Positions 57,085 through 64,000 are shown, counted from the stretch's first letter. The stretch: 64,000 nt of DNA from Solirubrobacter deserti (GCF_027587175.1 NZ_JAPCID010000007.1:62001-126000), one strand, 5' to 3'. Numbers and translations: made by a program. The notes: generated from the sequence alone by a model not told the origin.

Positions 57085-57764
57085 AAGCCCCTCCAACCGC
57101 CGAGACGGCCCTGCTGTTACAACGGGCGCGCTTCCTGCTGCTCGACTTCGACGGGCCGGTTTGCTCCATCTTCGCGGGCACTCCGGCTTCCCGAGTAGCC
57201 AACGATCTTCTGGGCGCACTTCGTACCGAGGGCGTCAGCATTCCGGAGCGAATCAAGGCGACATTGGACCCGTTTGAGGTGCTGCGCTTCGCGCACTCGA
57301 TCAACTTCGCGGCTGCGGACCGCACAGAACGTCGACTACGTGAGGCTGAAGTCGCCGCGGTCCCTACAGCAATGCGCACGCCACACGCCGCCGACCTCAT
57401 CACAGCTTGGCGTAAGACCGGAAAAGCCGTGGCAATCGTGAGCAACAACTCGGAGGCCGCCGTCGTGGCTTTCGCTTGCCTTCATCGCCTCACGCTCGAC
57501 GCGGTCGTTGGTCGTACCTCTTCCGATCCGTCGCTTCTCAAGCCCAATCCGCATCTGGTCGAGCGAGCGGTCGACGCTCTCGGTGCTGCCGGCCCTGACA
57601 CAGTGCTCGTCGGAGATTCTCCAAGCGACATCGTGGCCGCCAAGGAGTCCTGCGTCAACGCGATCGGCTATGCCAACAAGATCGGAAAGTACGCGCGTCT
57701 TGTCGACGCAGGCGCGGACGGCGTAGTGGAAGACCTCGGCACGCTGCTAGATGCCCTTCGATAG
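57081..57764 (+). CDS. HAD-superfamily hydrolase
   Basis: 227 residues with all four HAD motifs: DFDGPV (nucleophile and acid Asp), VSNNS, the Lys in LLKPNPH, and GDSPSDI. A phosphatase of the phosphoglycolate-phosphatase type by layout. Coupled to gntR by an ATGA overlap; GntR-HAD pairs are common in actinobacterial integrative elements but their joint job is unclear. Convergent with the CBASS operon, 19 bp apart. Confidence 0.85.
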   Translation: MKAPPTAETALLLQRARFLLLDFDGPVCSIFAGTPASRVANDLLGALRTEGVSIPERIKATLDPFEVLRFAHSINFAAADRTERRLREAEVAAVPTAMRTPHAADLITAWRKTGKAVAIVSNNSEAAVVAFACLHRLTLDAVVGRTSSDPSLLKPNPHLVERAVDALGAAGPDTVLVGDSPSDIVAAKESCVNAIGYANKIGKYARLVDAGADGVVEDLGTLLDALR

Positions 57765-57783
57765 GCCGCTCACGCGATTCGAG

Positions 57784-58539
57784 TCAGCGCGCCCGCTGCA
57801 CATCCCACAGGAAAAGGTCGAGCTCGGCCGGTGAGGCATCGAGTTGTTCCGCCCACTGGAGGTACGCTCGCTCTATCTCGAGATAGTCGCGCGCGCTTGA
57901 CGGTCGCTTCTCGCTAACACCGGCTTCGGCCAGCGCGCGCAATACGTGCACATCGAGAATCGCGAGTCGCTCGGCCCAGCCGCAATTGCGCAGCAGCCAA
58001 CTTGCGGTTTTTAGACCGACGCCGGGGCAATCGCATAGCCACTGCCGCCGCTCATCTTCGCTCTGCTGCGCAGCGAGACCCGAGCGTAGGCCGCCACGGT
58101 CTCTGACCCACACGACAGCGTCGCTCACCAGCCGCGCCTTGCGAGCCGGGAATCGATACCGGCGCCAGGCACCATCGGCGCACGCCGGCTCGAACTGCGG
58201 CTTCCTCAGTTCGTGCTCGAGTCGCTGGCGGAGCTGATCGTGCGACCACAGGTCGTGAAACGGGTCCAGAGCCATCACCACTCTCGTAGCGGACCGCCCT
58301 AGCTCATACGTGACGCCATGCCCGCCCAGCAGGCAGAAGACCAACTCACGGCGAAGGTCTCTCTCGTCCGCTGGGACAGACGGTGCGGTGACGGCGTACT
58401 TGACCTTGTGACGCTCCCACACCGGGGACCACCACGGTTCGGAGAGTTCTGCCACACGGGCGGGGTCTACGTGCATCGTTCTTGGTTTCTCGAACCGCGC
58501 CCGGATCTCCTCCGTACACCGAGGCGGATGACGCGTCAA
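57784..58539 (-). CDS. OGG-like HhH-GPD DNA glycosylase/lyase (type IV CBASS Cap11-like)
   Basis: 251 residues from a TTG start that overlaps the queD stop (TTGA); an internal ATG at 58476 (MHVDP) is the alternative. The helix-hairpin-helix and active site are intact: CPGVGLKTASWLL with catalytic Lys177, and LAILDVHVLRAL with Asp196, as in 8-oxoguanine glycosylases of the OGG type. In type IV CBASS this gene is a hallmark accessory of unknown precise role. It may act on a deazaguanine-bearing substrate rather than 8-oxoG, which is inference. Confidence 0.85.
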   Translation of the reverse strand: MTRHPPRCTEEIRARFEKPRTMHVDPARVAELSEPWWSPVWERHKVKYAVTAPSVPADERDLRRELVFCLLGGHGVTYELGRSATRVVMALDPFHDLWSHDQLRQRLEHELRKPQFEPACADGAWRRYRFPARKARLVSDAVVWVRDRGGLRSGLAAQQSEDERRQWLCDCPGVGLKTASWLLRNCGWAERLAILDVHVLRALAEAGVSEKRPSSARDYLEIERAYLQWAEQLDASPAELDLFLWDVQRAR

Positions 58540-58919
58540 CTCGACCCGCCACCAGGATCGCGTGGGCCGCGATAGATGCACGATGCAGTGCACGTTTCCG
58601 CGACTCGTACGGCAACCAAACCCGGCAAAGTGCTCTCGATCTGGGTCCAGATCCATGCGGCGAGAAGCTCGGACGTGGGATTCTCGAGGCCCGCCACCTC
58701 GTTGAGGTAGTGGTGATCGAGTTGATCGTGCAGCGGGGCCCATGCGCTGGCGAGATCTGCGAAGTCGCAAACCCATCCCTCAGACGACAGGTCGCCGGCC
58801 ACGGTGAGTTCTACGACGAAAGAATGACCGTGCAGTCGCCGGCATTTATGGCCATGTGGGGCCTTGGGAAGCAAATGCGCCGCCTCGAACCGAAATGCGC
58901 GCGTAATCTCGAAGCTCAC
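58536..58919 (-). CDS. queD: QueD-like 6-carboxytetrahydropterin synthase
   Basis: 127 residues; converts dihydroneopterin triphosphate to 6-carboxy-tetrahydropterin. Zinc ligands His15 (FEAAHLL), His30 and His32, and catalytic Cys26 in the C-x3-HGH motif (KCRRLHGH), plus LDHHYLNE and AETCTASCIY, match the QueD/PTPS family. The GTG start overlaps the queE stop (GTGA). No folE is in the cluster, so the substrate would come from host GTP cyclohydrolase I. Confidence 0.92.
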   Translation of the reverse strand: MSFEITRAFRFEAAHLLPKAPHGHKCRRLHGHSFVVELTVAGDLSSEGWVCDFADLASAWAPLHDQLDHHYLNEVAGLENPTSELLAAWIWTQIESTLPGLVAVRVAETCTASCIYRGPRDPGGGSS

Positions 58920-59554
58920 GGGATACCAAGCACCTTGTGCCACTGGCGGCTTAGCTGCCAGGCCGGTCGGTCGCGGCACGTGGCGATCGTCACGGCGGTG
59001 TTGTGGTCCACGTCAGGGCCATCAATCGGCTGCAAGAACCGGTGTGAGAACTCCAAACGCTCGAGTTCCGCGAGGTCCAGGCCCGACTGCGGCCAGGCGA
59101 TCTTGATCTCGTCACCGCTACGTTGACGCAACGGAGCTCCGGATTTGGGACTCACGCAAATCCAGTCGACGCCCTCTGGGACAGGATTGGTTCCATTAGT
59201 CTCGATCGCCAATACTGCACCGTTCTCGCGTACTGCTCCGATTAGTGCCGCGTCCAACTGCAGTGTCGGCTCTCCGCCGGTGAAGACGACAAACGCGGGG
59301 CTGCTAAACGACCAGCACGCATGAATCGCCGCCGCCAGCGTCGCCGGAGATTCGAATCGGCCGCCTCCCTCGCCGTCTGTCCCAACGAAGTCGGTGTCGC
59401 AGAAGCCACAGATCGCGTTCGACCGGCCGCTCTCACGCCCATTCCACAGGTTGCAGCCGGAGAAGCGGCAGAAGACCGCCGGACGCCCGGTGTTGTAACC
59501 CTCGCCTTGAAGAGTCGGGAAGATCGACTTGACCATGTAGCGGCGCCGCCTCAC
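58916..59554 (-). CDS. queE: QueE radical SAM 7-carboxy-7-deazaguanine synthase
   Basis: 212 residues; rearranges carboxytetrahydropterin to 7-carboxy-7-deazaguanine (CDG). Family start FPTLQGEGYNTGRPAVF, then Cys34, Cys49 and Cys52 as C-x14-C-x2-C, the expanded cluster motif known in some QueE proteins instead of C-x3-C-x2-C, and FTGGEPTLQ for SAM. The GTG start overlaps the SLATT gene stop (GTGA); an ATG at 59536 is an alternative. Confidence 0.93.
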   Translation of the reverse strand: MRRRRYMVKSIFPTLQGEGYNTGRPAVFCRFSGCNLWNGRESGRSNAICGFCDTDFVGTDGEGGGRFESPATLAAAIHACWSFSSPAFVVFTGGEPTLQLDAALIGAVRENGAVLAIETNGTNPVPEGVDWICVSPKSGAPLRQRSGDEIKIAWPQSGLDLAELERLEFSHRFLQPIDGPDVDHNTAVTIATCRDRPAWQLSRQWHKVLGIP

Positions 59555-60219
59555 GATCTCGGACGATCCGTGTCGGCGAGCCCCTGTTCTCTGGGGAGAT
59601 CCGGAGTCACGGGGTCCGCTTCCGGCGGAGCCGTGATCTTGGCCGCCTTTCTGCTCTTCTGTGATCCGAACATGCTTCGCCAGAGCACGGTGCATCGAAG
59701 CCACCAGGTCGGTGACCCGGGGCGTTGGTCCGCGAGGGTGAAAACCTCGCGCTTCCGGTTGTGACGGGCCTTCAGCGATGCGGCCTTCATGTCCGGGATC
59801 GGCGCGATCGCCCCCATGACCCGCGCGTATTCGACAGCAAGATCTTTGTCCGGAACTGACCATCGTTCATTCTCGACCTCGGCGCGCGCGAAAACCAAGT
59901 TGAGTTCTCCAAGCTGCTTCGCGGCTTCGGCATGCGCCGCTGCTTGTGTCGGCCAGCCGACAACGAGATCAACAACGGAGACGAAGAAGGTCACGCCCGC
60001 AAGCGCCGCAAGGAAACTCTGCAGTCGTCCCTCGAGTCCGAGGATCGAGATCTGCTGGTCGTCGTTGGCCAACGCGAGCACGAGGCTCGTGATCGAGAAC
60101 GCCATCACGCCCAGCACGAGAAGACGCGCTCGCCGCAAGTATCGATCGCGCAGCGTCGCATGCGCCGTGAGCATCCAGCCGATTACTCGACGGCAGCGGT
60201 TGTACTCCTTCTGAGTCAT
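59551..60219 (-). CDS. SLATT-type two-helix membrane effector
   Basis: 222 residues. An N-terminal amphipathic region (EYNRCRRVIGWMLTAHATLRDRYL) precedes two membrane helices (about 32-51 and 68-89) and a soluble C-terminal half with AAAHAEAAKQLGELNLVFARAE. This layout is that of SLATT proteins, named for association with SMODS nucleotidyltransferases and SLOG sensors and predicted to form pores when triggered. It starts 1 nt after the CD-NTase stop, so it is the probable killing effector of this CBASS. Confidence 0.82.
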   Translation of the reverse strand: MTQKEYNRCRRVIGWMLTAHATLRDRYLRRARLLVLGVMAFSITSLVLALANDDQQISILGLEGRLQSFLAALAGVTFFVSVVDLVVGWPTQAAAHAEAAKQLGELNLVFARAEVENERWSVPDKDLAVEYARVMGAIAPIPDMKAASLKARHNRKREVFTLADQRPGSPTWWLRCTVLWRSMFGSQKSRKAAKITAPPEADPVTPDLPREQGLADTDRPRS

Positions 60220-60220
60220 C

Positions 60221-61138
60221 TTATTCGAGCAACCGCCGCCACTCCTCGGCGCTCCTCGCATTCTGCATTCGCGAAGCGATCCGACGGAGCGCGGTGGCGA
60301 CCCGCTGTCGATGTGGCGAGTTCTCAGCCCCGAAGGTCTCATCGATACGCGTCGATTGACCCGTCACGTCGGCGATCGGCCGTTTGATCCTCTCGGCGGC
60401 GTGACTAAAGAAGTGCCCGAGCATCGCTTTGGCGTTGCGGGGACCCTGGTAGCCACGAAAGGCATCGACCGCGAGCGCTTCCATGTGGTAGCCACCAGGA
60501 CGGTCGCGTTCTCCGAGCGACGCGTCCACGACCGCCTTAGCAAGCTTGATCGTCGGTACAACGCGTCCCCCTTGTTCACGGTTGGTGTGCGTCAAGCGCT
60601 CCTCGAATGCGCGTGGCCGGATGAACGACCACCCCGTGCCCGCCTTGTCGGAAATTGCAATGTTGCCGCCTCGCTCAACCGCCGGGAGCAGCTGAATCTG
60701 GTTGCCGTCCTTATACGTGACCGTGACTGCAAAACCCGCATCGATCGAAGCGACCCGGCCCATGTCAAGGCCCTGACGAAGGGCGCGCTCCATCGCGGAA
60801 CGAAGCGCGCTCGGCGTATCCCCGTCAAGCGCCTCATGCTTCAAGACGACGAGGGAATCGACATCGGAGAGACCGTCGACGTAGGTGTGCTTGGCGACCG
60901 AGCCGCCATAGAGCAAGCGATCAATTCCAGCTATGCGGTCTCCGAGAGCGTTCGTGATCTCGTCGAGCCGCTCGTTGACGAGTTCCGTGTCGCGGTTGTT
61001 GATGAGCGCAAGCTGCTCGTTGAGCAGGGCGTTGACATCGCTCTCGAGGCGAGCCTGTTCTAGTTCCTTCTGAACCTCGGCTCGGAGCTCATCGGCACTT
61101 CGACTGCTATGGAGCCCCCCGCCACCGCTCCCGCCCAT
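60221..61138 (-). CDS. CD-NTase, cyclic-oligonucleotide synthase of type IV CBASS
   Basis: 305 residues of the SMODS/CD-NTase family. The G-S motif is GGS80VAKHTYVDGLSD92VD94, with Asp92 and Asp94 as metal ligands; the third acidic position appears to be Gln149 in QIQLLPA. It would make a cyclic or linear nucleotide signal on phage infection. The protein opens with MGGSGGGG, a flexible Gly-rich tail before the first helix. It follows the TGT-like stop directly and has Shine-Dalgarno AAGGAG 7 nt upstream. Confidence 0.9.
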   Translation of the reverse strand: MGGSGGGGLHSSRSADELRAEVQKELEQARLESDVNALLNEQLALINNRDTELVNERLDEITNALGDRIAGIDRLLYGGSVAKHTYVDGLSDVDSLVVLKHEALDGDTPSALRSAMERALRQGLDMGRVASIDAGFAVTVTYKDGNQIQLLPAVERGGNIAISDKAGTGWSFIRPRAFEERLTHTNREQGGRVVPTIKLAKAVVDASLGERDRPGGYHMEALAVDAFRGYQGPRNAKAMLGHFFSHAAERIKRPIADVTGQSTRIDETFGAENSPHRQRVATALRRIASRMQNARSAEEWRRLLE

Positions 61139-62197
61139 TCAGGTTCTCCTTGCCATCGCAGAAAGGTACGCGCTCTGTAGGACGTCACCGAGGTGCTCGC
61201 CGGGCCGGCCCACCATGGGATCGTTGAAGATCGTCCAGTCGTACGACTCGGCTACGAATCGGCGCAGCCGCGACTGCAGCTGACCGAGAAATGTCAAGTT
61301 CGATGCCAGCGCGGCGAACCGGCGAACGTCGTCTCGCTGTTCGATCAAGCTCTGCAACAAGGGCGCTTGCTCGCGATGCACTGCGAGTCCGTGCCAGTAC
61401 GCGTACCGCAACCACGTCAATCCGTCGAAGATGTCCGCGCCGGCAGCGAAGTAGAGCGGCACGAACAGGGGATCGAGTGCCCCGAAAATATGGATCGGCG
61501 TGCTCAGTCTCGCCCGATCCAGTATCGAGCGCAGGCGCATGACACCGACTATGCGGTCGAGTAATGTCGCGCCGAGCTCGTGCTCTGTGATGCCTATGAC
61601 TCCGAAGAACGCGAGCTTCGACGCGCACGCTTCGAGCTCTTCCAGGTCGTGGATCGAGCCACGGCACGGTTTGAGGAGCACGATTGGAGTTAGAGCGCGA
61701 CGACCAGCAAGAAACTCCTGCGCGGACCGCAGCTGCGCCGCGTAGCTCTCGCCGGGACGATCCCAAGCGACTGCAGCACAGTTGACCGCAGCGGCGGGCA
61801 GGCGATCTAGCAGGACCCCGTAATCCGCTTCGGTCCACGGCAACGGCTCACGTAGATCTTGAAGCAGCTCGCCGCTGTCGACCTTTGGACGCACCTCATA
61901 GCCGCCACTGTCGATGATCAGAACTTCGGGACGCGATAGGAGACTTGCGCTCCAGTCTTCGTCTTCCAGGCTGTCGGCGGCGGCGAGCAAGCCGTGGTGC
62001 AGATCGTACGCCGACACCAGGAAGCTCTCGGTCAGGCGATCTGCGAAGAACTCGAGTGCGCTGGAAACCTCCGACCGTTCCGGCTCGCCCGGTTCACGGA
62101 TCGCTCCGAATCCACGCGATGAGAACGACGGAACGAGAAGCGGGGTCGCGATCTGGTCCCCCGACACCAACCGCAATGACCTGATCTCAGCCGACAC
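61139..62197 (-). CDS. TGT-like deazaguanine transglycosylase homologue (Cap10-like)
   Basis: 352 residues with a TIM-barrel TGT pattern: IIDSGGYE with Asp96 (substrate-contact Asp) and ADIFDGLTWLRYA with Asp258 at the nucleophile position of tRNA-guanine transglycosylases. The CxCxxC-His zinc site of canonical TGT is absent, so it may not bind tRNA in the usual way. I chose the GTG at 62197 with Shine-Dalgarno GGGAGG 6 nt before it; this overlaps queC by 11 nt. Upstream alternatives exist at 62218 and 62257. Confidence 0.82.
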   Translation of the reverse strand: MSAEIRSLRLVSGDQIATPLLVPSFSSRGFGAIREPGEPERSEVSSALEFFADRLTESFLVSAYDLHHGLLAAADSLEDEDWSASLLSRPEVLIIDSGGYEVRPKVDSGELLQDLREPLPWTEADYGVLLDRLPAAAVNCAAVAWDRPGESYAAQLRSAQEFLAGRRALTPIVLLKPCRGSIHDLEELEACASKLAFFGVIGITEHELGATLLDRIVGVMRLRSILDRARLSTPIHIFGALDPLFVPLYFAAGADIFDGLTWLRYAYWHGLAVHREQAPLLQSLIEQRDDVRRFAALASNLTFLGQLQSRLRRFVAESYDWTIFNDPMVGRPGEHLGDVLQSAYLSAMARRT

Positions 62198-62726
62198 CCA
62201 GGGCCTCCCGATCTGCACAAGACGAGCAGGCGCCGCACGCATCGTCCGACGCTTCACAGCTATGCGTCACCGAAAGCGGAACATCGAGGCGTAACGCGAG
62301 CGCGTGGATATCGCCTTTGCTCCAGTTCAGGAAAGGCGTCACGAGCTGCATCGCACCGTCACGGTGAAAATCGAGTGTGCGCTGCAGCAGATCGACGAAA
62401 TCCGGCGAGCAATCGCGATAGCCGGTCCCGGCATGGATCCCCAGACCGACTAGTGCCGCATCCGGTCGTAGGGCCGCGGCGCAGGTCACGAGCAGCGCGT
62501 TCCGCATCGGGATCTCTCCCGCGCTGATCACGAGACCTTGCACCTGAAGTTCTTGGACGGGAGCGGCGAAGTGGTGGCCAAGTGATCGCACTGCTTCGCG
62601 CTCCGCCTCACGCGCTGGCTGGCCATAGTCCACGAAGCAGAGCTCAACCTCTTGGTCCTCCGTAACCGCGAGCGCCGTGAGCGTCGCCGAATCAATACCG
62701 CCACTGCATAAGACGACGTAACCCAT
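62187..62726 (-). CDS. QueC-like PP-loop enzyme (type IV CBASS Cap9-like)
   Basis: 179 residues, shorter than housekeeping QueC (about 220). PP-loop ATP site SGGIDS (8-13), the substrate segment GIHAGTGYRDCSPDFVDLLQ, and zinc cysteines 157, 164, 167 and 170 (SCEASDDACGACSSC). QueC adenylates CDG and amidates it towards preQ0. In this context it is probably the CBASS Cap9 version that uses CDG on a protein or nucleic acid partner. First gene of the operon; a GTG 6 bp upstream is the alternative start. Confidence 0.88.
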   Translation of the reverse strand: MGYVVLCSGGIDSATLTALAVTEDQEVELCFVDYGQPAREAEREAVRSLGHHFAAPVQELQVQGLVISAGEIPMRNALLVTCAAALRPDAALVGLGIHAGTGYRDCSPDFVDLLQRTLDFHRDGAMQLVTPFLNWSKGDIHALALRLDVPLSVTHSCEASDDACGACSSCADREALGVG

Positions 62727-62868
62727 GATCACCTGGGAGAGCCTCGACCAATAGATTCTGTGACACCGTACGCAACGAGTCGGACGCGATCAACTGAGGC
62801 CTACCGGTCGCGAGATATGTCCCCTTGTCGCCCGTGATGACCTCCTCCACGACGTCAAGGGCGGCCTT
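62692..62868 (-). pseudogene. Possible gene remnant upstream of queC
   Basis: A frame ending at 62692 reads ALDVVEEVITGDKGTYLATG and continues to LMQWRY, overlapping the queC start. It looks more like coding sequence than the repetitive GC-rich DNA before it, but there is no obvious start with a ribosome site and I do not recognise the sequence. It may be the cut-off 3' end of a gene at the cargo-backbone junction. Confidence 0.2.
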
Positions 62869-62876
62869 CGGCCGCC
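62860..62876. repeat. Hairpin at cargo-backbone junction
   Basis: GGCGGCC and GGCCGCC pair perfectly around a 3-nt loop, followed by further GC-rich, CGC-repetitive sequence to 62930. No T-tract follows, so it is a structured element rather than a clear terminator. Confidence 0.45.
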
Positions 62877-62936
62877 GGCCGGCTGCGCGCGGCTCGCTTC
62901 GCTCGCCGTGCTCGCCGGCCAACACCGGCGCGCGCC

Positions 62937-63131
62937 TTAGGGGTTCGCGCTCGACTGGGCGCGCCGATTCCGTGTCCATTCGATCAAGCGGAAGACGACC
63001 TCCACCTGGAACGCCGCCCACAACAGCCCTACGTACCACGGCACGCCCACGGCCACAGCGACGCCCCACAGCCCGACGATCAGCGCCGCGTACACCCAGA
63101 ACCACTTGCCGCCCGTCATCGTCCAGGACAC
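62937..63131 (-). CDS. Small membrane protein
   Basis: 64 residues, Trp-rich, with two hydrophobic segments (about 9-28 and 30-47) and a basic tail RLIEWTRNRR. It is a plausible small membrane protein on the right arm of the element. No homologue recognised. Confidence 0.5.
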   Translation of the reverse strand: MSWTMTGGKWFWVYAALIVGLWGVAVAVGVPWYVGLLWAAFQVEVVFRLIEWTRNRRAQSSANP

Positions 63132-63577
63132 ATCGCGATGCTATCCGCGAACGTAAACCCGGGTCGACTCGTTTACGGCTAGCTCCGCCGTCCGGCGGCG
63201 TCAAGTGGACTGCTGCGCAGCTCGCTGCGCTCGGCCCTGTCGGGCTCCGCTTGACCCCACCGGCCGACTCCGCTGATGCGCGGGTCAAGGAGGCTCCGCC
63301 AGGACTGCCGCACCAAGGGCGGCGCTGAGCTGAGCTGAGCTGGCGGGCAGACCGGGTCTACTTCCTCGCCTTCTCCCCTCACGGGGACCGGTTTCCACCC
63401 CTTACCGCGAGATCGGCTAGGCCGTCAGGGTAGGCCGCGAACGGCGGTCGTCACCGGCCGCGCGTCGTGCCCACAACGTGCCCACTTCCACGAGAGGCCC
63501 CATTTCGGGCACCCATCCGACCCACGCTTACCGCGGCGTAGAGCCAAATGAGCGCCCTCAATGAACCGGTTTTCAGC
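63132..63577. other. Gene-free right end of the element with repeats
   Basis: About 440 bp without a convincing gene. It contains CCGCCG/CGGCGG (near 63187-63200), a GTCAAG...CTTGAC inverted pair (63209-63256) and a short tandem CTGAG run at 63326-63342. Such sequence could be a transfer or replication site, but I cannot assign one. Confidence 0.5.
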
Positions 63578-63973
<396 letters not shown>

Positions 63974-64000
63974 CGGCAGGTCTTCTCCTGGTCGAGGCAG

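Larger units (their letters stand above)
57784..62726 (-). other. Type IV CBASS operon with QueD/QueE supply genes
   Basis: Seven minus-strand genes in transcription order: queC-like, tgt-like, cdn (CD-NTase), SLATT effector, queE, queD, ogg-like. Six junctions: overlap of 11 nt, abutting, 1-nt gap, then three stop/start overlaps (GTGA, GTGA, TTGA). QueC + TGT + OGG with a CD-NTase defines type IV CBASS. QueE and QueD make 7-carboxy-7-deazaguanine for the QueC-like enzyme. The SLATT protein is the likely death effector opened by the CD-NTase product. No strong promoter is visible; TTGATC-N17-TACGGT about 60 bp before queC is a weak candidate. Confidence 0.88.

Noticed and set aside
57784-62726. 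A 7-deazaguanine DNA modification (Dpd-type) cluster instead of CBASS
   Set aside because: A TGT homologue with QueC/D/E fits Dpd superficially, but no DpdB-type or restriction genes are present, while a CD-NTase and a SLATT effector sit in the middle of the same operon together with OGG, the type IV CBASS set.
58536-62726. Ordinary host queuosine or preQ0 biosynthesis operon
   Set aside because: The genes are inside a mobile element, are coupled to a nucleotidyltransferase and membrane effector, and QueF, QueA and canonical TGT are absent.
63179-63382. Short minus-strand frame in the right-end region
   Set aside because: No ribosome site, no hydrophobic or domain pattern, and it runs through the inverted and tandem repeats.

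Overview
HOST. The sequence is very GC-rich and densely coding. It carries a complete 14-gene complex I operon, a duplicated ThyX-like protein, a DUF3488/transglutaminase protein and secreted lipoproteins. With a pSAM2-type integrative element, this points to an actinobacterium, most plausibly Thermoleophilia (Solirubrobacter/Conexibacter-like). That assignment is inference from gene style, not a database match.

CHROMOSOMAL PART (1-50950). (a) 1-14.1 kb: 3' part of acetyl-CoA synthetase, two sodium:solute symporters each with a small membrane partner, a LytS/LytTR-type sensor kinase and regulator (together an acetate/short-acid uptake and sensing cluster), three paralogous secreted proteins of unknown function, an acyl-CoA synthetase and a TgpA-like transglutaminase membrane protein. 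(b) 14.1-18.1 kb: secreted thermonuclease, SnoaL-like protein, tandem ThyX-like protein, VOC protein, large pseudopilin-like protein. (c) 18.2-33.3 kb: nuoABCDEFGHIJKLMN on the minus strand. (d) 33.4-50.9 kb: housekeeping and metabolic genes (flavin reductase, cupredoxin and cytochrome c lipoproteins, serS, phosphatase, cyclase, a ThDP enzyme, ferritin-like DUF892, CBS, sulfatase, transaldolase, cupins, XRE-cupin regulator, MreB, TetR) and three tRNA genes.

INTEGRATED ELEMENT (50952-63623, about 12.7 kb). A pSAM2/AICE-like actinobacterial integrative and conjugative element sits in the 3' end of tRNA-Arg(ACG), bounded by a perfect 46-bp direct repeat. Its minus-strand backbone operon (SCO3933-like protein, FtsK/Tra ATPase, sigma-like factor, HUH replication initiator, excisionase, integrase) is chained by start/stop overlaps. 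It is driven by a consensus-like promoter whose spacer holds a perfect 14-bp palindrome next to a divergent GntR-HAD pair.

CARGO: A TYPE IV CBASS LOCUS (57784-62726). Seven contiguous minus-strand genes, read in the order QueC-like, TGT-like, CD-NTase, SLATT 2-TM effector, QueE, QueD, OGG/HhH-GPD glycosylase, are packed with 1-4 nt junctions. QueC + TGT + OGG around a CD-NTase is the signature of type IV CBASS anti-phage defence. This copy also carries QueD and QueE, so it can make 7-carboxy-7-deazaguanine, the QueC substrate, from a host folate-pathway intermediate. The CD-NTase begins with a Gly-rich tail (MGGSGGGG), a plausible acceptor for N-terminal nucleobase conjugation. This locus is the most interesting system in the window.
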